From: Fidelibacterota bacterium
GTDB taxonomy: Bacteria > Fidelibacterota > Marinisomatia > SCGC-AAA003-L08 > TS1B11
Direction: 5' to 3'
NCBI GenBank assembly: GCA_004124875.1
Contig: SCKJ01000003.1
Span: 282,654 to 346,653 of the forward strand
Length of the DNA stretch: 64,000 nt
Shown here: positions 1 to 9,098 of the stretch, piece after piece
How the letters are laid out: every line of letters begins with the position of its first letter
Position numbering within the stretch: the first letter of the stretch is position 1
The notes under the pieces: model-generated
Databases searched by the model: none
Told to the model about the DNA's origin: nothing
What the model saw: only the letters and a program-made list of their open reading frames with translations
Position numbers and translations under genes: made by a program

Positions 1-2
1 TG

Positions 3-113
3 GCGAACCATGCCGACTTCGGTTTTAAGGGGGTGCTGCCCAAGCCGTTCAGGCCGGAGGACTTGAGCGCCGTGCTGAAGAACGTTACCGCTGATGGCAA
101 GATGCAAAAGTAG
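3..113 (+). CDS. C-terminal end of a response-regulator receiver domain (5' partial)
   Basis: Only the last 36 codons lie in the window, closing with TAG at 111-113. The peptide GVLPKPFRPEDLSAVLK carries the Lys-Pro-Phe turn that follows beta strand 5 in CheY-like receiver domains, where the Lys contacts the phosphorylated aspartate, and then helix 5. The chain ends about 20 residues after that turn, so this is a stand-alone receiver or the receiver closing a hybrid histidine kinase. The upstream part that would decide between these is outside the window. A hairpin terminator lies 134 bases downstream. Confidence 0.8.
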   Translation, partial: ANHADFGFKGVLPKPFRPEDLSAVLKNVTADGKMQK

Positions 114-246
114 GGCAGGCTGCGTCCGGTCCCCTTGCTAGCGGCTGACGAAGATTCCCAACAACTTGCGGGCGGAATATGGCTTGGCCCATCTATGCTG
201 AGACTGCGCCGGACCGGCCGTGATTTCAGATACATCCATCGCGTAG

Positions 247-271
247 TCCCGCATTTTTGCGGGAGTTTTTT
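247..271 (+). terminator. Rho-independent terminator
   Basis: A 7-bp perfect stem (TCCCGCA / TGCGGGA) with a TTTT loop is followed by G and six T residues. It lies after the receiver-domain gene and before the epimerase gene, so the two are separate transcription units. Confidence 0.85.
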
Positions 272-341
272 CGGATTCCCCCGAGGGAGGCGCAGTAACT
301 TCGCGGCCACGGCGCCAAGCATAAAAAAATTGAAAAGATAG

Positions 342-1301
342 ATGAAAATTTTGATCGTTGGAGGAGCAGGTTACATCGGCTCCAAATTGATCCCTCAGCT
401 ACTCAACCGGGGGTACGAGGTTGATGTAGTCGATCTATTGTGGTTCGGCAACTACCTGCCTGAAGCGGCGCCGGTAAAGCAGATCGATGTATTTGACCTC
501 CGGGAGGATGACCTCAAGGGCTATGAACAGGTGATTTTTCTAGCCGGTTTATCGAACGATCCCATGGCAGAATTTTCGCCGGGCATGAATTTCATCTGCA
601 ATGCTGCCGGTCCGGCCTATTTGGGCTATCTGTCGAAACGTGCCGGAGTGAAGCGCTACATCTTCGCTGGCTCATGCAGCGTTTACGGCTACACGGTGGA
701 CGAGCTCTATTCGGAAGAGTCGCCTGTCCATTCCGACTATCCTTACGGCATATCCAAACTCCAGGGCGAACAGGCCAGTATGCAGCTGCGCAGTGACGAT
801 TTTTCCGTCATCACGTTCCGCCAGGGGACAGTTAGCGGGTACAGTCCCCGTATGCGTCTGGATCTGGTGGTCAATACCATGTTCAAGACGGCCGTTCAAA
901 GCGGAAAAATCACCGTTAACAATCCGGCCATTTGGCGGCCCATTCTCAGTATTGAGGATGCGGCCAACGCTTATATCCGGGCCATTGAAGCGAGTTATGA
1001 GATTTCGGGGACATTCAACATCTCATCGGGAAACTATACGGTGGGCGAGATCAGCGACATTGTGAAAGCGACCGTTGAAAAGCAGATGGAGACGCACATT
1101 GAGGTGGAGATAAACCACATTTCGGACTACCGCAATTACAAAGTCACCCATGACAAGGCGGTAAAAATCCTCAGCTTCAAGCCGAAGCACGATGTGGAGT
1201 CGATTGTGCAGGACCTCATCTCCAACCGGGAGCGGTTTGCTGATTTTGACAACGAGAATTATTACAATATCAAGACATTCCGGAAACTGAAACTGGCCTG
1301 A
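342..1301 (+). CDS. NAD(P)-dependent epimerase/dehydratase (extended SDR family)
   Basis: 319 residues, a normal length for nucleotide-sugar epimerases/dehydratases. The N-terminal Rossmann nucleotide-binding motif GGAGYIG is at residues 7-13. The catalytic Tyr135-x3-Lys139 (YPYGISK) follows an SCSVYG segment that supplies the active-site Ser/Thr. The family acts on NDP-sugars, often for O-antigen or polysaccharide synthesis; the substrate cannot be told from sequence alone. No neighbouring sugar gene supports a pathway, since the gene stands alone between a terminator and a 590-base gap. The ATG at 342 begins with the usual beta strand MKILIVGG, so the start is secure. It ends with TGA, one of several genes here showing that UGA normally terminates. 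Confidence 0.88.
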   Translation: MKILIVGGAGYIGSKLIPQLLNRGYEVDVVDLLWFGNYLPEAAPVKQIDVFDLREDDLKGYEQVIFLAGLSNDPMAEFSPGMNFICNAAGPAYLGYLSKRAGVKRYIFAGSCSVYGYTVDELYSEESPVHSDYPYGISKLQGEQASMQLRSDDFSVITFRQGTVSGYSPRMRLDLVVNTMFKTAVQSGKITVNNPAIWRPILSIEDAANAYIRAIEASYEISGTFNISSGNYTVGEISDIVKATVEKQMETHIEVEINHISDYRNYKVTHDKAVKILSFKPKHDVESIVQDLISNRERFADFDNENYYNIKTFRKLKLA

Positions 1302-1890
1302 TGGATGTCCCGGGCGCGGAAATCACCCGTGCACCGGCTATATTTTGCCAGGGAATGCCCTGCATCCCTGATCGAAATCCGACCTGCGGTTGTCGAATGA
1401 TGCCGGCAGAAAATTTCGTTTGGATGCCCCGGATTTCAACGCCATCAACAAGTGACGATGAGGCGGACCTCCCGGAGCTGCTGAACTACCCGCATTCTGA
1501 TCTAGATTTTTAATCCTTATAAACCTATATAGAATAACATTTTAGAGTGCTTATACATTTTCTTGGCGTCGTGATTTGGAGATTCCAGAAGCGCTCCCGA
1601 CCTTCTCATGCTGCCGGCGAGACTGATGCCATTCTACGTTGAAAAAGACCGGCCAACCGCAAACTTTTATCGGAAAGCGTGATCTAGCCGACTTCTGCTG
1701 CTGTTCTGCGGCTTTCTGATGGGGCAGAAAATCTGCCAATCCCCTTCGCTAGGACACGCAATTATATCTCAAGAGCATCCTCATTTTGCCGATACGGATG
1801 AAGTGGGTGCGCTCCCCCCGCGGACGAAAATTCCACTTGGTCCATCGATTCCCGAAAATATCATGGAAGAGCGCATCCAATCGTTGGTAG
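1302..1890. other. Intergenic stretch without a supported gene
   Basis: About 590 bases between the epimerase and the large secreted protein. Short open frames on both strands have compositions unlike proteins and no recognisable motif. The stretch around 1510-1550 is AT-rich (TATATAGAATAAC) and could hold a promoter for the downstream gene, but I see no clear -35/-10 pair. Confidence 0.5.
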
Positions 1891-4800
1891 ATGAAGATGC
1901 GCGATACTGTCAATATTACCCTCTCCAGACTGTGCCTCGGTGCCGTGCTGTTGGCATGCCCTGCGTTGATTTTAGCCCAGGCTGTTACATTTAGTGCTGC
2001 CACAGGAGCCGCAGCAGAATCCATCTCATTTGTTGCCGTCAAGATTACGGCCTCTGGCTACGCAGCCGAGTTTCCGGTAACGGTCGACCACGTCGTTAAT
2101 GCCGGTGGCACGGCTACCGGCGGAGGCGTCGATTTTACTTTCACCGAAGGGACGCTCACCTTCAACGCCAATGAGACCCAGACCATACTGCTCGAAATTG
2201 TGGACGATAGTGACGTGGAGTCATCGGAAACGATCATCCTTGAACTGACCAATCTCAGCAGTGGCAGTTTGGCGCCGAATTCGACCCATACCTACACCAT
2301 TATCGATGACGACGGTGTCGCGCCCGTGCTGGATAGCGTGCTTGCGGTGCCCGCCCAGATTCCGGCCGATGCCCAAATCGACTTTCGCGGTACTCGTAAT
2401 TTTTACCAAACGATTCAGATTAAGCTTAAGGACGATGGGGGCTCCGGCTGGGCCAATAACGACAATTTCACCATTTCCATGCCGTCGCAAATCACCATTC
2501 CTGATCTCAATGGTGATGCTTCGTTTATCGACGAAGTGTCCCTCAGCATGACCCAGCTCACAGTCCCTTCGAGTGAGCCCTCGATCACAGGCGCCACGGC
2601 AAGCACCATCACGGTAGAGTTTAATAAGGGTGCGCGCCTACGGGCAGACGATCTCATCACGGTCATTTTTCCCATCGTGGTGGAGATCGACCCCACAGAG
2701 AGGGAAGTGGTCTATACCGTCACGATGCCGGCATCGGCAGAAGCCAACAACACGATCGTGGCCAGCGTATCATTGGTCGACTTCCTGGTCCTGGTAGATT
2801 TCGACGACGCCAACTACGATGACGGCCTGAAGCAGAGCGGCACTCTGGGTGACGCTTATCCCTCGGCAGCGGCAAACGTTTTCACGGCCTTGCCCGATCT
2901 GCTTAAAGAAGAGGATTCGAGGAACAAGGACCTGTTTATCAACGGGGCCAATGACTGGGACGGGGTGACTCTCGATGGCATCGAGGATGGCACGGAAGTG
3001 ACCTACACCCTGTGGGCTTCACAGACCAGGCGGCTGCGCAAAGTGACAGGAGGAGTAGCCGAGCCGGTGTTTAACCTGTCGAAAGTTCCCCTCACGGCGA
3101 ATGAAGGCGGGGTCCTCAATACCCAGATAGACATATCGGTTCTTGAAGAAGGTTATTGGTTCTTCTATCTCACCTCAAACCTGACAAATGCATGGGCGCT
3201 GGGGGAAAGCGACACGGTGGAGGTGCGCCACTGGCCGACGTTTTCGGCAGATGATGCCGCCGGAGGCTTTGATTATGACGTTGATGGCGTCTACGAATCG
3301 GGCGCGGGGGCCGACGATGATATTGCAACCGTGGTGCTCGAGTCAGGTGGGACGCTGGGCAAAGATGGCAATCTGGCAACCGGAGGAAACAATCTCGGAT
3401 CGCTCGATTTCTTCTGGAACTTTGATGATCTGGATGACGATGCCGAAATATATATTTTCAGCTCAACGCAGGATGGCTTGACGGCCGACAGCCTCACCAT
3501 CGCAGGGAGCGAGCCAGATGAAACCGTCAGCGGCATTGGGTCTGCAAGCACGGCCCTCGGGTCAGCGATCTCCGAGGCTTCATCAACTCAGTTCCTGACC
3601 TGGGATATTTACGAGGATGCGGACACCTTTGATCCAGCCGGAGTCTTCCACATCTACTACGTTGTTAATGATGGGAAAAATCAGCAGGTGTATCAACTGG
3701 CCACCAACGCCGGCGCTGCCAAAACCGTCGAGGTAAAGCATTATCCATTTTTCAAATTTGATGATGTTGTGCCCACCGACGACCTGCCGATTGATACGCA
3801 GACCGATGATTATTACGTCATCAGCTGGGCTGAAGATCTGGACAATGATTTGGATGCGGACGGCAATGCAGTCATTTCTTTCTACTACACCGCCAGTTCT
3901 CTCGAAGCTATTCTCGATGCCATTGGAGCCGGTTCAGAGGTAACCGACGCCTCAATTCTCACCGACCCAAACTGGACCGGCAGCGTAACCCTCATCGGCT
4001 CCACCACCGAGGACCCCGATTCGAAAACGGACAATCGCTTCACCTGGAATATCGGCACTGCCGGACTTACCGCTGCAACCAACTATAACATCATCGCCCA
4101 TTTACAGGAGGGCAGCGACCACCTGTTCGTGCAGTATACCTCCGCCTTAGGCCCGGTCCAGCACAATGCCCCCATTTTGGTTGACCGGGATTTTGTCATA
4201 TCCCACTCACCTTACTTTACTCCAGATTTGCCTGTGGCGGGGGAAATGATCACTGTATCCGGGGCGGATGATATCCGCTTCAGCTGGACGGCGTACGATA
4301 GAGATGACGCGTCCGGCAACATCGTCCATATCTTCGCGGTGCCTGCGGGGACAGATGTACAGGCGGTGGCAGGTGGCGCCACGTGGACGGACGTTAACGG
4401 GGTCGATCCGGCAGGCTGGTATTGGATTACCAGCACAACGGGTGAGAACAGCCTGGGGGCCTCAACCGGACCATCAACGGAAAGCCTGCAATATGTGGCC
4501 GACATCGGAGCCCTTGATACAGACATGAGTGGGGCAGCCCTGACGCCAAACGGCATCTTTGACGTCTATTATTTCGCCAGTTGGGACGGCACCATGAATG
4601 GTGAATCGTACGACGCCGCAGCCGGCGTCATCCGTTTTTCAGGCTCCACCACGGCAGCGACGAGCTTTAGAATATCGCCAAACAGAGCGGTGATGAGCAA
4701 AGGCGATACGCTCAGTCTTGATGTGTACGTTTTGAGCGCCAGCGCTCTTAATACATCTTTGCTATCTATCAGTCTCTCTATCCCGAAGAGCAATTTCAGT

Positions 4801-6366
4801 GTCATTGATTTCAGTAGCGCACCATTCACGAATGAAATCGTGAATTTCAGTGGCACTGAATTGCTCAATCGGGGTGTGGAAACCGATGACCACTGGGAAA
4901 TCTCCTTGGCCGAGGCAGACAATTCTCCCTCCGCAAGCCTGGACGCCGCCGGGGGGCTACAGGTGGCCTCCTTCAAGATTGTGGCCACGGCAGATTTGAC
5001 GGGCGCCGACTACATCAGCTCTGTCATCCAGTTTCTGGATGAGCCCGGCGCCAAGACATCTATTATTGACGAAAATGGTCAAGAAGAAATCCTGACGTTG
5101 CCCGCTGACGCAGTTGAAATTCTGCTGGCCCCAGCGGGTAATATTTCTGGAAAAATCGAGCTCGAACTCATTGACGAATCGGGCCGGACCGTGGATGTCC
5201 ACCTGTCCAACCGCGGCTCCTTTATCCCCATCACCGATTCACTCTATCTGGCAACCAACGGTGGCGCCAACTCCGATGGCAGTGTAACGGTGACCCTCGG
5301 TGTCGATGGGGATTACACATTAGCGTTGGTCCCCAGAGGGGTATATGATCTGTTCCTCCGGCGATCCGGCTACCTTGACCGGCAGCGAACCTCGTTGAGT
5401 GTGCAGCCGGTCTCAACGACCACCCTCAACTTTACCGGCGACAGCTTGATGATTGTAGGCGATATCGCCGGTTATGATGATGATAACGATGCGTCAACAT
5501 TCAGCATTGGCGATAACCAGATCGATGCCAGTGACGTCACGGCCATATCCAACGCCTACAACTCCGTGGATGGTGACGCCAACTGGAATCCCGCGGCTGA
5601 CCTTGATCTTGACGGCATTGTCAGTCTGGTGGACTACCAGGTTACGGTCGCCAACACAAATCAAAACGGCGACGGATTGGTCTACAAGCAGGTCCCCGTC
5701 GTCCAGCAGATGCCCGCTGCTCGAATCGTCCTCATAGCAGAAAACGACGGCTTTGAGACTTACGCACTGGTGGTTACGGGGGTTGCAGGCATCAAAGGTT
5801 ATGATGTTGCGCTGCCCGCGGCGGTTTCGACGGCGGCCATATCCATTAAAAGCGGTCTGTCGGAGTATGGCAGGATCAAGCAGTTCACTTTCATCGATGG
5901 TGGCCTGAGCCACCGGGTGAGCGCCTTGGTCGGGCGTCATAGTTTGGCGGATGGGCCGCAGATCACACTGCTTACGCTGACGGTGCCAGCCGGTTTTGCC
6001 ATCAACGATCTGCGCTTTGATCACATCTCGATTGTCGATGGCAGGGGCCGCTACCTGTTCCTGCAGGCTGCCTCGCCGCCGGTCCCGGTAGCCTATGCCC
6101 TGCACCAGAACTACCCGAATCCGTTCAATCCAGCCACAACGCTGAGGTTTGAGCTGCCTGCGCCGGGAGATATTCAGCTGATCATCTTCAATTTGCTGGG
6201 GGCAGAGGTAGCGACCCTGGTGGACGGTTTTATTGAGGCGGGCAGCCACAGTGTTAACTGGGCCGGCCGTGATGCGACAGGGAGGGTGGTCCCTGCAGGC
6301 ATATACTTTGCCCGGCTGGTAACGCCGAGTTTTACCAAATCCATCAAAATGATCCTGCTGAAATAG
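1891..6366 (+). CDS. Large secreted multi-domain protein with Calx-beta, cohesin-like, dockerin-like and type IX sorting domains
   Basis: 1491 residues. A signal peptide (hydrophobic about 12-29, ending ALILAQ) is followed by a Calx-beta domain at about 31-141, with the typical acidic close DVESSETIILEL...IIDDDG. The middle holds at least three modules of about 150-170 residues, starting near 443, 616 and 771. Each begins with an aromatic His/Ser-x-Pro-x-Phe signature and an Asp-rich turn, so they look like tandem duplicates. A cohesin-like beta-sandwich lies near 920-1066, and a dockerin-like pair of Asp-rich loops near 1188-1263 (DLDLDGIVSLVDYQ). The last 90 residues are the sorting domain (QNYPNPFNPATTLRFELP ... 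SIKMILLK). These features point to a protein exported by type IX secretion and attached to the surface. Cohesin plus dockerin elements on one chain could allow self-association, which is inference. Substrate or ligand unknown. Confidence 0.85.
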   Translation: MKMRDTVNITLSRLCLGAVLLACPALILAQAVTFSAATGAAAESISFVAVKITASGYAAEFPVTVDHVVNAGGTATGGGVDFTFTEGTLTFNANETQTILLEIVDDSDVESSETIILELTNLSSGSLAPNSTHTYTIIDDDGVAPVLDSVLAVPAQIPADAQIDFRGTRNFYQTIQIKLKDDGGSGWANNDNFTISMPSQITIPDLNGDASFIDEVSLSMTQLTVPSSEPSITGATASTITVEFNKGARLRADDLITVIFPIVVEIDPTEREVVYTVTMPASAEANNTIVASVSLVDFLVLVDFDDANYDDGLKQSGTLGDAYPSAAANVFTALPDLLKEEDSRNKDLFINGANDWDGVTLDGIEDGTEVTYTLWASQTRRLRKVTGGVAEPVFNLSKVPLTANEGGVLNTQIDISVLEEGYWFFYLTSNLTNAWALGESDTVEVRHWPTFSADDAAGGFDYDVDGVYESGAGADDDIATVVLESGGTLGKDGNLATGGNNLGSLDFFWNFDDLDDDAEIYIFSSTQDGLTADSLTIAGSEPDETVSGIGSASTALGSAISEASSTQFLTWDIYEDADTFDPAGVFHIYYVVNDGKNQQVYQLATNAGAAKTVEVKHYPFFKFDDVVPTDDLPIDTQTDDYYVISWAEDLDNDLDADGNAVISFYYTASSLEAILDAIGAGSEVTDASILTDPNWTGSVTLIGSTTEDPDSKTDNRFTWNIGTAGLTAATNYNIIAHLQEGSDHLFVQYTSALGPVQHNAPILVDRDFVISHSPYFTPDLPVAGEMITVSGADDIRFSWTAYDRDDASGNIVHIFAVPAGTDVQAVAGGATWTDVNGVDPAGWYWITSTTGENSLGASTGPSTESLQYVADIGALDTDMSGAALTPNGIFDVYYFASWDGTMNGESYDAAAGVIRFSGSTTAATSFRISPNRAVMSKGDTLSLDVYVLSASALNTSLLSISLSIPKSNFSVIDFSSAPFTNEIVNFSGTELLNRGVETDDHWEISLAEADNSPSASLDAAGGLQVASFKIVATADLTGADYISSVIQFLDEPGAKTSIIDENGQEEILTLPADAVEILLAPAGNISGKIELELIDESGRTVDVHLSNRGSFIPITDSLYLATNGGANSDGSVTVTLGVDGDYTLALVPRGVYDLFLRRSGYLDRQRTSLSVQPVSTTTLNFTGDSLMIVGDIAGYDDDNDASTFSIGDNQIDASDVTAISNAYNSVDGDANWNPAADLDLDGIVSLVDYQVTVANTNQNGDGLVYKQVPVVQQMPAARIVLIAENDGFETYALVVTGVAGIKGYDVALPAAVSTAAISIKSGLSEYGRIKQFTFIDGGLSHRVSALVGRHSLADGPQITLLTLTVPAGFAINDLRFDHISIVDGRGRYLFLQAASPPVPVAYALHQNYPNPFNPATTLRFELPAPGDIQLIIFNLLGAEVATLVDGFIEAGSHSVNWAGRDATGRVVPAGIYFARLVTPSFTKSIKMILLK

Positions 6367-6388
6367 ATACTGCGTCATCCCGAGTCCG

Positions 6389-6428
6389 CCGGTCATGCTT
6401 AGGCTCTCGAAGCATAGCGGAGCGAAGG
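6389..6428 (+). repeat. 40-base dispersed repeat, copy 1
   Basis: Matches 45093-45132 at 37 of 40 positions (core GGCTCTCGAAGCAT). Both copies begin 16-22 bases after the stop codon of a sorting-domain protein gene and in the same orientation. It resembles the short GTCATxCTGAG-type intergenic repeats found in several bacterial phyla. A role in transcript ends is possible but not shown. Confidence 0.75.
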
Positions 6429-6610
6429 AAAATCCTCCTGAGGCAGGGCAGATTGGACCTCCACACGGGTGGCCCTGCGGCTTAAAATCGGGGAGTTCAA
6501 TGGGCGCCATTGACGGCGGGGCAAGCCATAAACGCGGACCGGTTTACTCATTATCAATAACTGTAAATGCTGCACAGACTGGTGTACCAGATTAGAAAAA
6601 AGGCAAGACA

Positions 6611-7126
6611 ATGAAGCGATCCCTTATATTTATGTTGATGGTTTTCTTTGCAGTGGGCTTGGCGAGTTGCTCTGGCGATGCCGGCAAGGCTGTCGGCCAG
6701 GTGAACGTGAGCGTCATGTTCATGAATAACTATGCGGCGGTCGACGATAACGCCACTATGGTGATGGTCTACGCCTGGGACCGAGCCGGCTGGAACGATG
6801 GCAATCCGGGCGCGCCCGCCAGCGCCTCAAATGACGGCATGTTCATGGATATTATGCTCTCCTCATCAGCAGGAGATATATTGCCCAACAAGACCCACAA
6901 TCTGGCGCTTAAGGCTTTGCCTGAGGGTGACTATTATATTGGCGTTTTCGAGAGCAGCCACATGAACTACTCTGCTCAGACGGCGACGCTGATTGGCTAC
7001 TACAACGCGAACAATCCCAATACGATGAAGACCATGCAGGCTTCAGAGGCCACGCCCGTGTCCATTACGTCTGCCAAGCCGGTGGAGCTCAAGACCATGA
7101 TGGTGATGCCCAAGCTGGAGATGTAG
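6611..7126 (+). CDS. Putative lipoprotein, Met-rich, function unknown
   Basis: 171 residues. The N-terminus has a basic start, a hydrophobic run and the lipobox LASC, so the acylated Cys would be residue 20. The mature part is short and probably all beta, with many Met residues (MFMNNY, MVMVYAW, MFMDIML, KTMMVMPKLEM). I do not recognise a family. Met clusters can bind copper or silver, and copper/mercury genes follow at 7-27 kb, but a metal role is only a guess. The ATG at 6611 follows AAAAAGGCAAGACA, which contains a weak ribosome site. Confidence 0.7.
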   Translation: MKRSLIFMLMVFFAVGLASCSGDAGKAVGQVNVSVMFMNNYAAVDDNATMVMVYAWDRAGWNDGNPGAPASASNDGMFMDIMLSSSAGDILPNKTHNLALKALPEGDYYIGVFESSHMNYSAQTATLIGYYNANNPNTMKTMQASEATPVSITSAKPVELKTMMVMPKLEM

Positions 7127-7147
7127 TAAACGGGGCAGCCCGCGCGG

Positions 7148-7430
7148 TTAATGGAAGTGAAGGGTCGACTGTAGCGCATCCAGTAGATGCTGGTGATTGA
7201 TGGGCTTGACGACGTAGGCCGCCGGGCCGGTCCCCAGAGCCCTGTTGTAGGTCGCCTCGTCGGTGTGGGAGGTCAAAAATACAACCGGCAGATGCCGCCG
7301 CGCGCTCATCTGATTGGCGATTTATATGCCGTCCAGATCACCTTTCAGGGTGATGTCCAGCAGTACGACGTCCGGTGAAAGTTCCTCCCCGAGGTGCAGG
7401 GCCTGCAGACCATTGTCTGCGATAAGGCGC
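7148..7430 (-). pseudogene. Decayed response-regulator receiver domain
   Basis: Reading leftwards from about 7430, the frame gives a receiver domain: the phospho-acceptor segment SPDVVLLDITLKGDLDGI, then a TAA, then PVVFLTSHTDEATYNRALG and AAYVVKPINHQHLLDALQ to a stop at 7148-7150. The acceptor Asp, the Thr/Ser switch region and the Lys-Pro pair are all present. An in-frame stop interrupts the chain after the fourth quarter of helix alpha3 and no initiating N-terminus is left. A broken gene is the simplest reading. Programmed readthrough of TAA is unlikely. Confidence 0.75.
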
Positions 7431-7498
7431 TTTAGAGGCCGGTCAGTGACGCGATGATGCTTTAGCCAGCCCGCTCCTAATGCTCGTGGTCCGAATGG

Positions 7499-8029
7499 TC
7501 AATGGTCCGCCGCTTTTTCCTGCCCGTCCATCTCCGCGGGACTGTCGCCCTCCATGTCGCCTGTTTGCGTCTGGTAGGTGCCCCCTAACCCGTAGCCGAA
7601 TACGAGCAGAGCGCCCCGGTCAGCGCCTATGACCAGAATAATAGCCGCCGAAAACAAGAGCGTCATACGGACGGCTTTGGTGCTCCAATGAGAGACCCAA
7701 GCGGGCGCGCCATCCCGGCGCATGAAAAAGTTCAGCGCGGCCAATGTGCTGATCAGACCGGTATACCAATACATGAGATTCCGATGTGTATGGACCAGAT
7801 CATGCCCCGGCGCATCGTGTCCGAGCGCATTTGAAGCCATAAGTCCGGTCGCTGCCGTGACCAAAGCCGCGATGGCCGCGAGGTAGATCATGGTTGCCGC
7901 CGTGTCCATCACGCCCGATTTTCCCGTATAAAAACTATAAAACATAAGGGGAATGGCAGACAGGGTCAGGGCAATGGGGAAATGCACGAACAGGGGATGT
8001 ATGTTGAGCGCGGCATCAAGTCCGGGCAT
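7499..8029 (-). CDS. DUF2231-type integral membrane protein
   Basis: 176 residues with four predicted membrane segments. The N-terminal HPLFVHFPIALTLSAIPL matches the conserved His-Pro-x3-His-Phe-Pro start of DUF2231 proteins, a family of small membrane proteins often found near cytochromes or metal-handling genes and thought to bind heme or metal through these His residues. The C-terminal tail is polar and acidic. It is the last gene of the left-running mer-like operon, about 100 bases after the barrel gene, so it is probably co-expressed with the metal-response genes. Confidence 0.75.
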   Translation of the reverse strand: MPGLDAALNIHPLFVHFPIALTLSAIPLMFYSFYTGKSGVMDTAATMIYLAAIAALVTAATGLMASNALGHDAPGHDLVHTHRNLMYWYTGLISTLAALNFFMRRDGAPAWVSHWSTKAVRMTLLFSAAIILVIGADRGALLVFGYGLGGTYQTQTGDMEGDSPAEMDGQEKAADH

Positions 8030-8132
8030 AGGCTCTCCTTCGCAGATAACGGTTGTGGCGCCAAGCCGAAGTTTACGGTCAGACCCGATTCAATATGATG
8101 TGCAAATTCCGTTCCGGCGCGACGGCCTGGTC

Positions 8133-9098
8133 TCAAGGTTTAATATAGCGGAAACTTATTTCCAGTCCCGAGGAAGTTATTTGACTTTCATTGGCTGCCA
8201 CCAACAGGGGCGTATGCAATCGCACAACGCCCGATAACCTTTCAAAAAGTTCGACCTCAAATCCTGCGCTTCCATCCAGGAAAAATCCGCCGGAGTTGCG
8301 AGCTTTCTTACCTTCCCAGTAATCGGCCCCTTCCCAGCGGAAGCGCAGCCTCAGGTAGGGAAAGCCGCGCCATACGCGGTAGGATTGTCCAATGGCATGC
8401 AGATCGAACCCTGCTTTATGGCCGGGTTGAAACCCGATATCGCTGGTGAGCCATCGTGGCGAGAACAGGCTCGTCAGTCCCATCACCCAGGGAAATTCGG
8501 ATCTGCGCCACCACTGGCCGGTGAAGGTGACCTGCATCGTACCCGCTCCCAAGGCGAAGTGACGGTGATCCACCGAGTCTGCGTTGGCGTCGAAGGGATT
8601 CAGGGCGTAACTGGGAGCCGTCGGTAGCGATGCGCCTAAGCCGAGGAAAATCCGATCACCGGGCCCGAAGGTCAGGTTCGATACAGTGTACTGCACGCCT
8701 ATCTTAAAATCTTGAAATCCCTCAAGAGTCTCCCTGCGGTGATGGGTGTCTTCTGTCTCTACCGACTGGGACCAGCGTATGATGGGCAGGCTCGCCACGA
8801 GGTTGATTCGCGAGGTAATCCCGACCAGACCAAACAGATTCGTCTGGTGCGTGATGACGCTTCCGAAGTGCTCGGTGTCTCCCTCAACCTCATTCATAAC
8901 CGGCGAAAACCGGTTGTATCCGTAAGAGGCGCCGGCCAACAGGCCGCCTTTGCTCAGTCCGATACCTTCCATGGCGCTTCCGACCGGAAGCGTGGGGTTG
9001 CTTCAGAGCGGTCACTGGCCCCAGAGCGGGCTCCAGCCGAGCAACAGACCGGCCAACAGGATCAGCGAGCGAAGTCGAATGAACACCTGCGCCATCAT
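8133..9098 (-). CDS. Outer-membrane beta-barrel protein with two in-frame UGA codons, predicted selenoprotein (UxxU)
   Basis: Read through two TGA codons (9012-9014 and 9003-9005) the chain is 321 residues. A signal peptide (hydrophobic 12-26, ending SPLWGQ) is followed by U29-P-L-U32-S-N-P-T-L-P, then a barrel with alternating aromatic strands ending in EISFRYIKP, with a terminal-strand pattern though without the usual final Phe. Without recoding, the signal peptide and the barrel would be separate fragments in the same frame with no shift between them. Outer-membrane proteins of this kind in related bacteria often carry a CxxC at the start of the mature chain, the positions taken here by UGA. 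A perfect hairpin with loop GGTC begins 10 bases after the second UGA. The start ATGATG overlaps the stop of the CopZ-like gene, showing translational coupling. Probable role: metal binding or passage at the outer membrane in the mer-like operon (inference). The alternative is a double nonsense pseudogene. Confidence 0.75.
8975..8992 (-). promoter_or_regulatory. SECIS-like hairpin after the UxxU codons
   Basis: On the minus strand, CGCTTCC-GGTC-GGAAGCG forms a perfect 7-bp stem with loop GGUC. The first loop G is 18 nt after the second UGA and 27 nt after the first, both inside the 16-37 nt window used by bacterial SECIS elements, whose loop begins with G or GG followed by U as in fdhF. One hairpin could serve both codons. 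The stem lies within the coding sequence, as bacterial SECIS elements do. Confidence 0.72.

Noticed and set aside
1301-1513. 70-codon plus-strand frame after the epimerase
   Set aside because: No ribosome site, no motif and a composition unlike neighbouring proteins.
5494-6510. 338-codon minus-strand frame
   Set aside because: It is antisense to the well-supported large secreted protein gene and its product has no protein-like motif.
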